64,000 bases of DNA from Rhodosorus marinus (Eukaryota; Rhodophyta; Stylonematophyceae; Stylonematales; Stylonemataceae), in assembly GCA_029953675.1 (NCBI GenBank), contig JAMWBK010000005.1, positions 1 to 64,000 of the forward strand, given 5' to 3'. Each line of letters opens with the position of its first letter. Within the stretch, counting starts at the first letter, position 1. A program made the position numbers and the translations under genes. The notes beneath the pieces were generated by a model that was not told the DNA's origin, did no database searches, and worked only from the letters and a program-made list of their open reading frames with translations. Shown here piece by piece: positions 1 to 8,870 of this stretch.

Positions 1-427
1 TCAACGTAACCCCAGACTAACGTAACCCCAGACTAACGTAACCCCAGACTAACGTAACCCCAGACTAACGTAACCCCAGACTAACGTAACCCCAGACTAA
101 CGTAACCCCAGACTAACGTAACCCCAGACTAACGTAACCCCAGACTAACGTAACCCCAGACTAACGTAACCCCAGACTAACGTAACCCCAGACTAACGTA
201 ACCCCAGACTAACGTAACCCCAGACTAACGTAACCCCAGACTAACGTAACCCCAGACTAACGTAACCCCAGACTAACGTAACCCCAGACTAACGTAACCC
301 CAGACTAACGTAACCCCAGACTAACGTAACCCCAGACTAACGTAACCCCAGACTAACGTAACCCCAGACTAACGTAACCCCAGACTAACGTAACCCCAGA
401 CTAACGTAACCCCAGACTAACGTAACC
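1..427. repeat. Telomeric tandem array, 16-bp unit
   Basis: About 26 head-to-tail copies of CCCCAGACTAACGTAA run from the first bases to 427, almost without variation; only the first copy is altered. The complementary strand reads TTACGTTAGTCTGGGG, so the G-rich strand points to the left end of the window. This is the orientation expected at a chromosome's left end. The same unit recurs inside the window wherever Tel elements begin or end. That this is the chromosome terminus is inferred from composition, orientation and position. There are no unique spacers, so it is not a CRISPR array. Confidence 0.9.
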
Positions 428-505
428 GCGTACACTTTACTGAAGAACTCCCTATTGGAGCCCATTAAGAAGCAATAAGGATCCTATTGGTCAGCAAAGA
501 AACCC

Positions 506-2788
506 CTAATGGGTTGTGTGGCTACGTTCTAAGATAGGGACGATGTCATAGTCTGCTTCGTCGACACGACGTGCCTGGGTGGCAAGGATAGCGTTTCCTT
601 TCCACAAAGTGCGGTTCAAGATCGCCCGAGCCTCACTTACTTGCGTTGCCCGCTGATCCAGGTGTATAGTCGCTTCCTTGAGGAACTCACTCGCTTGTTG
701 TCCCATCTGCCCAAATGTTTCCAGGCAGAAGGGGACGAAGATGTCGTCGTTATGTTCTCCGATACTGTCACGGTATTTGGACTCTTTAAACTTTTCCGCT
801 TTCCGTGCCGCATACCCGGTCTCCCAAGACGCTTTGTGGAGGTGTGTTCTTTGCAAAGGCGAGGTCACCTTCACATCGATCACGTAGAGCTTGCCTGTTC
901 GTGGGTGTCGGGCTAGAATGTCAGGCCGAAGCCGACTGCCTTGGTAGTGTCCGGTCGGTTCTATTGTCACTTCTAGTCGCCATTGTCTCAGCACTGTCGC
1001 CAGGGCGTCCCTGACCATGTTATGCCGAATTGTCCAACTGCCGGTAGAGCTGGTGCAGTGGTGAAGGCGTTGAATGCCTGCAGCGTCGTGTGGTTGGGAA
1101 CATATCGTACACGTACCAAGTATTCGTACACCCGGCAGGGGTAATCCCAACAGTTGTCGAAGGCTCAGGTTCAGTTCTCCGCTACTTAGGCCGCGTCCGT
1201 GTTTCCTTGGCAAGTCTCGCAGCCAAGTACCCCCTCCTGATCCCTTGCAGGAGCGTATTCGCGCACGTGCCGTCTCGCTGATCTCCGCGTTCTCCACCAT
1301 TTCCTCGAATGCCCGTCGGTGACTCCAGTTGGAGAGGAGTTTTTGGGTTGAACCGATCAAGGGCCTGTCGGGTGGTGTGTGCGGGTTCTCTGCTTGTTCT
1401 TGGCTCTCCAACGATTGCCATTCTGTTAGGCGGAGTATGGGGGCCGGTGTTCCTCGTGCCAGGCAGCGTTTTGAGTGGAGGCTCGCTTCGATTAGTTGTG
1501 CTCCAAGTTGATCCGTCGAGTGGAGCAGGGGTCGAATGTGATGGTGCTCGGTCAGGTTCGTCGATGTGCAGGCATCGAGTAGCGCTCCTAGGTGGCTAGA
1601 TCCAGTCCAATTGAGCTTCAGAGTCTGTCGCCAACTGCTGAAGAAGGCGAGGGGTTGTATTCGTGTTCTCATCGCTAGGCCTGCGCCACCCCATCGGCAA
1701 GGGAGCTGGATCTGCGCTTCGACCACGTCTTTTGCGGGTCCTGTGAGGCCCTGGCCTTCGAGGAGCGAGCCGCACAGTTTGTCGAGTTCCAGGAGCGAGA
1801 TGCGATCGGCTTCGCGTGCGAGATTGGCTCCGTATTGTAGGGCGAGCGTGCGTAGAGCAAAGTCTAGACGCGGTCCTGCGCAGTAGCGGAATAGGCACAG
1901 TTTAATTGGTAGCTCAGTGGTCGGTAGACGGATGACCTCTTGGACGAGTTTTTCATGTTCTCGTTGTAGCTTCCTGTTCGCGTCTTGGACGTAGGTCCGT
2001 GTGCCAATAGGGATGGAATAAAGTTGGATTCCGTCCCGGGTGACATGTACGTCGGGAATTTCCCTGTTGACGAGTCTGGTCGTCGGCAGTTGGAGTCCAA
2101 AAAGCTCGCATTTCGTCCTTTGAAGTTGTGCGCCTATTTCGGGGAGGTGGTGCTCGCTCCAGTGTAGCGCTTCTTTCACGTCCTTCAGAGGGCCAAGTAA
2201 GGTGAGGTCGTCGTGGATTGCGCTAAGGGTGATCCTCGGAAACCGGTCTCGTAGTGCTCGTAGGAGTGGGGAAAGGGCGAGCGCGTGTAAAGCAGGTCCC
2301 AACGGATCGCCTTGTTGGACTCCAGTCCAGGCTCGGAGCTGGAGCCAGTCATCGACATCGCTGTCTCGCCATCCGAATTGGCGTGGGGCGCTCTCGCCTC
2401 GTGGTCCGTAGCTCATTGTCATAAGCGACTTCAATTCGGGGAAAGCTAGCTCGATGATACGGTTTGCGAGGCGTCGGTCGATTCTGTTGAACGCGTTTGC
2501 GAGATCAAGTTTGAGGAGCACGTCATTCGGGCGCGCTGCGAGGTGGGCTTCCGCGAGGTGGATGGCGTGTTCGCAGCCGCCGCTGACCGAGATGCCGAGT
2601 TGTTCCGGGAGCAGAAAGTCGCGAAGGGGCGTGGCGACAGCGCGAAGTGTCCATTGGGTGACGGCCTTCCGCAGTACCTCAGGAATCCCTAGCGGGCGTA
2701 GGCGAAGAGGGTACCCTTGTCTAGCTTCGGCAGACGTTCGCTTGTCTTTCGCGAGGAGTCGGTTGCTGCGCATGGCTTCGAGAAACAC
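506..2788 (-). CDS. Tel-E ORF2, reverse transcriptase and RLE endonuclease (downstream frame)
   Basis: A 760-codon frame holding the catalytic part of ORF2. RT motif A is LDLANAF (Asp near residue 95), motif B is GVQQGDP (156-162) and motif C is IHDD (191-194), where most RTs have YxDD. A Cys/His cluster follows (C560, C563, H576, H577, C578). The restriction-like endonuclease has RPD at 621-623 and D638-V-K640, the PD-(D/E)XK core of the R2/CRE/MoTeR class. The protein would nick the target and prime cDNA synthesis from it. A bona fide ATG for this frame is absent; it is the continuation of the upstream ORF2 frame after a break near 2790. Confidence 0.85.
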   Translation of the reverse strand: MFLEAMRSNRLLAKDKRTSAEARQGYPLRLRPLGIPEVLRKAVTQWTLRAVATPLRDFLLPEQLGISVSGGCEHAIHLAEAHLAARPNDVLLKLDLANAFNRIDRRLANRIIELAFPELKSLMTMSYGPRGESAPRQFGWRDSDVDDWLQLRAWTGVQQGDPLGPALHALALSPLLRALRDRFPRITLSAIHDDLTLLGPLKDVKEALHWSEHHLPEIGAQLQRTKCELFGLQLPTTRLVNREIPDVHVTRDGIQLYSIPIGTRTYVQDANRKLQREHEKLVQEVIRLPTTELPIKLCLFRYCAGPRLDFALRTLALQYGANLAREADRISLLELDKLCGSLLEGQGLTGPAKDVVEAQIQLPCRWGGAGLAMRTRIQPLAFFSSWRQTLKLNWTGSSHLGALLDACTSTNLTEHHHIRPLLHSTDQLGAQLIEASLHSKRCLARGTPAPILRLTEWQSLESQEQAENPHTPPDRPLIGSTQKLLSNWSHRRAFEEMVENAEISETARARIRSCKGSGGGTWLRDLPRKHGRGLSSGELNLSLRQLLGLPLPGVRILGTCTICSQPHDAAGIQRLHHCTSSTGSWTIRHNMVRDALATVLRQWRLEVTIEPTGHYQGSRLRPDILARHPRTGKLYVIDVKVTSPLQRTHLHKASWETGYAARKAEKFKESKYRDSIGEHNDDIFVPFCLETFGQMGQQASEFLKEATIHLDQRATQVSEARAILNRTLWKGNAILATQARRVDEADYDIVPILERSHTTH

Positions 2789-3657
2789 GTCAGGAAGCTC
2801 TCCGGAGTGGTGGCAAGCTTGCGAAGGAAGCGTACAAGTACCGGTTGCGTTGTCATGGTGAGACTTCGCAGATGTTCGGCTTTGAGTCCACTCGGCCCGG
2901 GGGCTGTGGCGTACGGTAGGTGTTCCAGCGTTGACAGGAGGCTCTCGTCAGAGGCCAAAGTCGGGTCCCATATATTGCGTTGCAGTCCGTTGAGCTTTGC
3001 CTGTAGGGCGTCTTCAAGCTCCGAGGAGAGCGTTGCGGCCTCGTACTCAGGGAAGAGCGTAGTCAGAACGCGCCAGGTGGCAGGAGTCTTCGAGGCAAGA
3101 TCGGTGGCCAGTAGGAGTTGGCTAGACTGGGACATACGTTGAGCTTTGGCGAGTTGTAGGGCTCGTTTCTGTCGGTGGCGGGTCTGAGGCGGCGGAGGTA
3201 CGATACAGTTGGTGTCAAGGGTTTTGCTGTGAGCAGTAAGGTGTTCCCACACCGTGGAGAACCTTCCGTCCATAACGGCGAGCATCTGCGCAGAAGGGGC
3301 CAGGTCGCCTGTGTAGCCGAGTGCGAGACTGGGGAGAGCGAAGATGAACAGGCGTGACAGGTTCGGCGCTGACGTATCAAGGGCAAGTTCCAGGGCTTTC
3401 GACATGAGATGGTTCCAGCGTGTTTTCAGGTTATCGGGGACGAATTGGCGAGTAGGCGTCGGAGCCTGAGTCAGCTGCCACCAGCGGTTGCCATTATCGG
3501 TTACGTTGAGAGTGAAGTCGTGCAGAGACGAGAGCCAGGCGTTCGAGTCGGTCTCGAAGAGTGACTGCGTCGAAGTGGGAGGTCGTTGGCGACGAGCACG
3601 AGCACGGCGGGATGAGCGAGAGCGGTTCGGAGTATATTCGTCTGAGGAGCTGCTCAT
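2689..3657 (-). CDS. Tel-E ORF2, N-terminal part (upstream frame)
   Basis: Starts at the ATG at 3657, overlapping the ORF1 stop. The first 30 residues are Ser/Arg-rich and basic (SRSSRRARARRQRPP), a likely nuclear or nucleic-acid-binding tail. The region after it matches the N-terminal ORF2 domain of the Tel-A copies, including the shared stretch around GPSGLKAEHLRSL. The frame runs to 2689, but similarity to other copies stops near 2790, where the RT continues in a second frame. In the Tel-A copy beginning at 43624 the same region is one open frame. The break here is therefore most simply a single indel in this copy; a programmed frameshift is less likely. Confidence 0.75.
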   Translation of the reverse strand: MSSSSDEYTPNRSRSSRRARARRQRPPTSTQSLFETDSNAWLSSLHDFTLNVTDNGNRWWQLTQAPTPTRQFVPDNLKTRWNHLMSKALELALDTSAPNLSRLFIFALPSLALGYTGDLAPSAQMLAVMDGRFSTVWEHLTAHSKTLDTNCIVPPPPQTRHRQKRALQLAKAQRMSQSSQLLLATDLASKTPATWRVLTTLFPEYEAATLSSELEDALQAKLNGLQRNIWDPTLASDESLLSTLEHLPYATAPGPSGLKAEHLRSLTMTTQPVLVRFLRKLATTPESFLTCFSKPCAATDSSRKTSERLPKLDKGTLFAYAR

Positions 3658-5174
3658 GATTGAGTCGACGAGAGGGAGTCGGGCGTGAGGTCGTCGACGG
3701 CGTTGGCAGGCTTAGGGCGCTTAGTGGGTGGAGCCACTTGTCTCTTGTCTTGGGCCGTCGAAAGTCCTTGCATCGGCTCTGCAGGGGTCACTGGTTGATC
3801 GCTAGTGGTGGAGGGGTCAGGCTCCGAGTCTAGTGGATCACGGGCTGTCGCGGCAGGCGTCTCAGGCGTGTTGTCCTCCCGAGCGGCTGGGACTTGGGCA
3901 GAATCAGCGCTATGCGTAGTCGCTGCGAGGGGTTCCGCACTCTCCCTCTCCAGTGCCGCCGGTTGAGGGTCAGCTACCTGGGTTCGGTCCAGAGAGCGTG
4001 GCTCTCTGCGCTCGGTTGTTGTCGAGTGCTCTGGAAGCTCAGGGTCGGAGAATGGCACGCGCAGGCAACTGTCGGGTGCTCGTTGAGCGTGAGCGTGGAG
4101 GCTGGCCAGGGTGCGATCGAGCTCGGCCCTGACGTGGCCCAGGAGTGCCTCTCGGTTGTTGGGTGGGAGACTCCTGCGATTTGTAACAATCCGCTGGATC
4201 CGTCGGTAGCGGAGCAGGTTGTGGATCAGTGCAGCGCGGGGATAGTCTGCCGGTTGGTGACGGAGCTTTTCCCTCATGCTCAGGTATTCGTGTGACGTTG
4301 GAGAGAGCTTGACAGCTTGGATACGTTGATCAGGAGGCAGGTGTGCTCCTCTGGTGGGTTCGAAGGCCCCTGCGTTGGTAGCGTCGCGGAGTAGTTGGAA
4401 GGCGGTATGATGAGCGATGACGTGTACATGATGATCAAAGTAGTCCAGCTGGAGCAGCGAATTTTTCTGAAGGCCGGCTAGGCGCTCGATATCCCAAGCA
4501 TGATGGGCCTTGCTTCTGGTGGAGTCCCGAGGTCGAGCATTGAGTAGCACAAATGCATCAACGTCCTTCTGGCTCTGGTACTGCAGCCCATGAATGCTCG
4601 CGAAAAACGAGCGATTGGCAGCTGCTGGGGTCTGGTTGGCGCGGACACGTGTCGTCCAGCTCATTGGTTGAGGTTGAGCTCGAGTCCTTGTCCGTGCTTG
4701 CTCATTGGCCGTTGCGAGATCTGGGAATGCATTGGAATCGAGATCACGTGTCTCGGGAGATCGCGGGCGGGCTGCTGCAGTGGCGTAGTTTGCTGGTTCG
4801 TAGACAGGGAGGGGGCGTTGTGCCCTCGGGGCAGCTTTGTGTGGCGTCGTAGTCAGATTGTGAAGGAGTTGAGCCTCGGTGCCATTGGCGTGTGCCTGGG
4901 CTAAGAGACCCATAAACCGCAGCATAAGCCCATTGTAGAGCGGGGTCTTATGCTTGGGCGCGTCGAGATGCAGCTTCAGCGCTCCGCAGCTCAGGTCAAT
5001 AGCCAAGGGAGTAGGTACGTCGTTGTCAAGTGCAGATGCAGTTGTAGGCTCAGAAACAGGTACGGGCAGAGGCTCGGGTCCGTCTGCCCTCAGGCTAACG
5101 GCCGGGAGGTCTTCCATCGTTGCGTCTGTGCAAAAGCCCCCCCCATCCGGAGGCACGGGCTCGAGAGTAGTCAT
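3654..5174 (-). CDS. Tel-E ORF1 protein (gag-like)
   Basis: Open frame of about 506 codons on the minus strand. The frame stays open to 5261, but that part translates the telomere junction, so I take the ATG at 5174 (MTTLEPVPP). The protein has a low-complexity N-terminus, a conserved middle block shared with other Tel ORF1s here (around FFASIHGLQYQSQKDVDAF and the LRYRRIQRI helix) and a C-terminus rich in Ala, Pro and Glu with a basic stretch PPTKRPKP that could be a nuclear localisation signal. I see no zinc knuckle. The stop codon overlaps the ORF2 start as ATGA at 3657-3654. In LINEs ORF1 usually binds element RNA; for this protein that role is inferred from position only. Confidence 0.75.
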   Translation of the reverse strand: MTTLEPVPPDGGGFCTDATMEDLPAVSLRADGPEPLPVPVSEPTTASALDNDVPTPLAIDLSCGALKLHLDAPKHKTPLYNGLMLRFMGLLAQAHANGTEAQLLHNLTTTPHKAAPRAQRPLPVYEPANYATAAARPRSPETRDLDSNAFPDLATANEQARTRTRAQPQPMSWTTRVRANQTPAAANRSFFASIHGLQYQSQKDVDAFVLLNARPRDSTRSKAHHAWDIERLAGLQKNSLLQLDYFDHHVHVIAHHTAFQLLRDATNAGAFEPTRGAHLPPDQRIQAVKLSPTSHEYLSMREKLRHQPADYPRAALIHNLLRYRRIQRIVTNRRSLPPNNREALLGHVRAELDRTLASLHAHAQRAPDSCLRVPFSDPELPEHSTTTERREPRSLDRTQVADPQPAALERESAEPLAATTHSADSAQVPAAREDNTPETPAATARDPLDSEPDPSTTSDQPVTPAEPMQGLSTAQDKRQVAPPTKRPKPANAVDDLTPDSLSSTQS

Positions 5175-5242
5175 ATCACTCGATAAGCGTTCGTAGAAAG
5201 AATGAAAGTGTAACTTTATCACCACGATAAACTCCAAAGTCC

Positions 5243-5470
5243 AACCCCAGACTAACGTCAACCCCAGACTAACAAACCCTCAAACCCCAGACTAACGTAA
5301 CCCCTGTCGAGTCGGTCTCCAGAAGCGACGGAGTAGACGTGGTAGGTCGTTGGCGGCGAGCACGAGCGCAGCGCGAGGAGCAAGAGGGACCCCAGACTAA
5401 TGTAACCCCGCAGCCTTTATTCGGCTGCTACCTACCGTAGCGCACTAGTAAAACACCAGACTAACGTAAC
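5243..5470. repeat. Interstitial telomere repeats with two retroelement scraps
   Basis: Degenerate C-strand telomere repeats occupy 5243-5305, 5391-5410 and about 5453-5470. Between them lie an 85-bp piece (5306-5390) resembling the minus strand of the Tel ORF2 N-terminal coding region near 3540-3620, and a 40-bp Tel-B 3' end (5411-5450, minus strand) still carrying its hairpin GCTAC-GGTAG-GTAGC. The Tel-B scrap joins the repeat as ...GGCTGCGGGG then TTACATTAG. This is a small record of successive insertions into telomere repeats that later became internal. Confidence 0.8.
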
Positions 5471-5774
5471 CGTAAACTTTACTGGGCAGCTGCCTACTGC
5501 AGCGTATCACTAATGCTACTACTGTCTTGGGAAAAGCTTACTCTAACCCCGCTACCGGGGTCTCATTCTACGTTCTAAAGAAAAAAAAACATGGACCAGT
5601 GGATTCGCCAACTGGTCCACTCGCAGAGCGCCTATCGCGATCTCCGCGTTCCCCTGCCATGATTTGCGGTTGATCTAAGCCCGTACATCGCTCAGTTCTA
5701 GGCTCCGGTGCAACAAATGCTTGCAGCTATCTCGTAGAAATTCTTGGGCCATTTCTCCTGTACGCCCAAAGCTC

Positions 5775-6652
5775 TCATTCGCGATGGGAATGAGCTTGTC
5801 GTATGGCTTCTTTACTGACATAGCCTCTTTTTAATGCGCCATTTTCCACCTCTCCGCTCTTTTCGCTGCATATCCGCTCTCTGACCCACTCCGATTCACG
5901 TATTTCTCCTGCAGTGGCGATGTAACCGTCACATCCAGCGCATACCTTTGGAACGTCCTGGGATGAGTGGCAATGATATCCAGTCTTAGTCGGTAGTTCT
6001 CGAAGTACCACTCCAGTTCTTGCTTAATGTCGATGAAATTCCAGCGATTCAGCCATCGCGCCAGCTCCGTACAGATTTCGTGGTGCCTTCGCTGCCATAG
6101 TCCCGTCGATGTTGGGTAGTGGTGAAACCTTTGTACGCCGTTAGTACTACCGGTACTACCCCAACTAGTACACGTCCTCAACGTCCGTATTCTCGGTACG
6201 GGCAAGCCCAACAGCTGTCGTACATTCACTTGCAGTTCTGCTGTACTCATTTTTTTCAGCGCGAGCGTCGGCATTTCCCGTAACCACACTCCTGATCCAG
6301 CTCCGGCTGCGGACCCAATTCTGGCCCGATCTTCAGCCGAAATTTGCCTGTGGGATACCAGTCTTTGGAAAGCTGCATGGTGTGCCTCTCTGGAGAGGGT
6401 TTGTTGAATGGAGCCATGTCTCCATGCTGGGGGATCGGCTTCTTCTGCTCCTGGGGCGGGTTCGGTTCTCTGCTTCAGGGTGGCCAAGTTCTTGATTCGC
6501 TCTGGGGCCTCTGGGCACAGTCTGCGTTGTGTTGCTGCTGCAGACTCGCATATATTAGCTGTGCTGTTGACCTTTGAATTCTCCTCAGTGCTTGTGTTGC
6601 TGCACGCACTTCCGAAGATGCTTGTTTTTGGACCTCGGTGAGATACGGCCAT
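5775..6652 (-). pseudogene. Tel-A ORF2 RLE region, broken
   Basis: Decayed C-terminal part of the same ORF2. The region around SAAGAGSGVWLREMPTL and the RLE are recognisable, but the Cys/His cluster has lost cysteines (TCTSW for a CxxC) and the key RPD triad reads RLD, which would disable the nuclease. The frame closes at 5831 and the last 60 codons (FGRTGEMAQEFLRDSCKHL) lie in another frame. Confidence 0.75.
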
Positions 6653-6959
6653 TCCCCGTTATTAGCTTTGAAGGTCTCGCACCAGGCCGAGCAGAAGGTG
6701 ACGGGCTGGATCCGTTGTCTCGTAGCGAAGCCCAGTCCCCCCCAGCGACAGGGGAGTGCTATCTGGTCTAGTGTAGGGTCTTCGTAGTCAGGGTCCTCGA
6801 TGGCCGTAGTAGTGAGGCCTCCGAATAGTGTATCTAGGTGATAACGCGTCAGGACGTCCGCTTACCGTGCAAGTGTTCTTCCAAAGGGGTAGGCGAGGCA
6901 GCGTAGAAAGTAGTCCAGGCGGGGTTTAGCACAATACCGGAAGAGGGCCAGTTTCGTAG

Positions 6960-8522
6960 TCAGTTCTTCAGGGGGCAGGTGCACAATCTCCTTAAATAGT
7001 TTCTCGTGGTTGTTTTGTAGCCGCCGGCACTCGCTTTGGATGTAAGCGCGTGTTCCAATCCGATGGAATGGATTGTAACTCCTTCTCGCGTCGCCGTGAC
7101 GCCAGGGATGTCGCGGCCAAGCAGTCGTGGCGTGGTCATCGTGGTGCCGTACAAGGTGCACTTGGCAAGCTGCAGTCGCGCTCCGAGTGAGGGAAGCAGT
7201 GTCTGTCCCCAGTGTAGTACGTCTTTCAGTAGTTGTAGCGGCCCTACGATGGTGATATCGTCGTGGATTGCCACAATAGTTAAATTAGGTGCTTTGTTGT
7301 GCAATGCTTCCAAGAAAGGTGCCAGGGAGAGCGCATGTAGGATCGGTCCTAGCGGATCTCCGTGTTGAACTTCCGTTGTGGCCCGAAGTGTCAAGCGATG
7401 GGTGTCGTCTTGGTCTGCACCGTGGTTATCACGCCATCCGAAGAGTGTAGGAGCTTTCGTGCTGTCATTTCCGTAGCCAAGCCGGTACACGGCTTCCAGC
7501 TCGGGGAAATGGTGGTCCAGGATTTGCTTTGCGATGCGGCGGTCGATGCGGTTGAACGCATTCTCCAGGTCGAGCCGTAAGACGACGGCGTCAGGTTCGC
7601 ACGAGAGGTGGGCCTGGATCGCGTGTAGTGATCGTTCACATCCACCGCTAACTCCGATGCCCAGTTGTAGAGGTTTGAGCAGTTCCCTAACGCGGTCGGT
7701 AACCGATCGAAGGATCCACTGTGTGGCCACCTTTCGGAGGACTTCGGGTACTCCGATCGGCCGGATGCCAGGCCTCGCTGCAACGGGTTTGTTGCTCGTG
7801 GCTTTTTCGAAGGGCAATAGTCCGCTGCTACGCATTGCCCGGGTCATCTGGGGTACAAACTTCTCTGGTGCCGTAGCGAGTTGCCGGAGAACGCGGATTA
7901 GAGCCACTTGGACGTCCTGGGTGGCTCCCTGTAGGTGTTCTGCTCGGAGTCCACTAGGCCCGGGGCTGGTACCTTGGGGAAGCCGGGCTATTATCGCGAG
8001 AATATCTTCATCTGCTGCTTGTCGCGCATTCCATCTTCTCCCGAGATTATCGGTGTCCTTGGAGAGCAGGTTTTGTAGGGCTTGGTCGACATCCTCCGGT
8101 AGGGAACACTCCGTCGGGTCCGGAAAGAGTTCCTCCGATTGTTGCCACGTAGCGTTGGTAAATGGAGCCAGTTCGGTGGCCTGCAGTCTTCGGGCCGCGT
8201 GAGAGAGGCGTCCGAGATGTGCCAATTTCAGGGCCTGTTTTCGGCGCCTTTGCGCCTGTTTCTGGGCTATTTCAGGTCCGCTTAGGGCAGTACGAGGGGT
8301 CTGGTTGGAGGCATACTCCTCGAGCGCAGTCCAGACTGTGTAAAACTCGCCTCCGAGTACGTGCGTGACCTGCGTGCCGATTTGAAGAGTAGTATACCCG
8401 AGAACCAATCCTGGGAGCCCGGAGAGGAAGAGGCTGGCATTCACTGGTGCGGTGCGGTCCACTGTGAGCTCCAGGGCGACCCGAAGGAGTCTGCTCCAGT
8501 CGTTAACGTGTGCGCGAGGCAC
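6960..8522 (-). pseudogene. Tel-A ORF2 RT region, broken
   Basis: Open stretch of 520 codons covering the ORF2 N-terminal domain and the RT. It shows GPSGLRAEHLQGA, motif A LDLENAFNRIDRR, a motif B changed to EVQHGDPLGP (normally GVQQGDP) and motif C IHDD. Similarity leaves this frame near 7070 and continues in another frame to a premature stop at 6862. The altered motif B and the frame change mark it as non-functional. It is very similar to the copy at 43624 and to the RT scrap at 28055. Confidence 0.8.
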
Positions 8523-8640
8523 GAAACGTCGAGTAGGGACGGGGCAGTGTGCGAGACGAGTCCAAACCGTATATACGTGTACTCCCAGGCACCTAAGAAA
8601 GTACTCGGCGGAAGTGGGGTTAACCCCAGACTATCCCGAC

Positions 8641-8870
8641 ACAATCGACGCCGGTATCGGAGACAACACCGTAAAGGTGGGAATGTAAAAACACGAGTCC
8701 GTCCGATTGGTACATGACTGACCGCACGATCCGTGAAGATTGGCCTGACTGACGATCGCGTGAATGACAATCATTGGAGTGAGACTGTCTAGTGTTATGA
8801 ATGTGTTTTGTTACGCGGGTGGTTAGCGCCTAAAGCTTTCCGGAAGGGTATAGTCTGGGGAGTAAAGTTT
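8641..8870. other. Spacer without recognised gene
   Basis: No coding similarity found. The right edge (about 8850-8868) has AGTCTGGGGAGTAAAGTTTAC, a telomere-like scrap joined to a Tel-type 3' end scrap, directly before the NT-D tail. Confidence 0.5.

Larger units (their letters stand above)
428..5242 (-). mobile_element. Tel-E: near-complete telomere-targeted RLE-type non-LTR retrotransposon
   Basis: Element of about 4.8 kb on the minus strand. Its 3' end abuts the terminal telomere array at 427/428 and its 5' end abuts degenerate telomere repeats at 5243. It carries ORF1, then ORF2 (RT, Cys/His cluster, RLE), which is broken by one frame change. The 3' UTR holds two short hairpins, including GCTCC-AATAG-GGAGT close to the end. 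The junction reads ...TACGCGG then TTACGTTAG, so the repeat resumes right after GG. This is the only element with both ends in telomere repeats and every domain present. RLE-class elements known from telomeres include MoTeR; relatedness to MoTeR was not tested. Confidence 0.85.
5471..8640 (-). mobile_element. Tel-A copy, 5' truncated, with its 3' end in telomere repeats
   Basis: Minus-strand Tel-A element. The 3' end at 5471 adjoins GGTTACGTTAGTCTGG and keeps the hairpin GCTGC-AGTAG-GCAGC. It also has a GGGTCTC stem region near 5560 next to the ORF2 stop. The 5' end is cut within the N-terminal part of ORF2 near 8625 and is followed by a telomere remnant (TAGTCTGGGGTTA on the minus strand, 8628-8640). 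ORF1 is missing. The coding region is broken in several places, so this is a dead copy. Confidence 0.8.

Noticed and set aside
1-427. CRISPR-like repeat array
   Set aside because: The 16-bp units follow each other without spacers, and the setting is eukaryotic; a telomere explains it.
2689-2800. Programmed frameshift in Tel-E ORF2
   Set aside because: The Tel-A copy at 43624 is in one frame through this region, so a copy-specific indel is more likely.
5175-5261. ORF1 of Tel-E starting at 5261
   Set aside because: The extra N-terminus is translated telomere junction and 5' UTR; the ATG at 5174 is the first inside the element.
8441-8770. Small protein of about 110 residues on the minus strand
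   Set aside because: It is a shifted frame over the truncated Tel-A ORF2 start and adjoining spacer.
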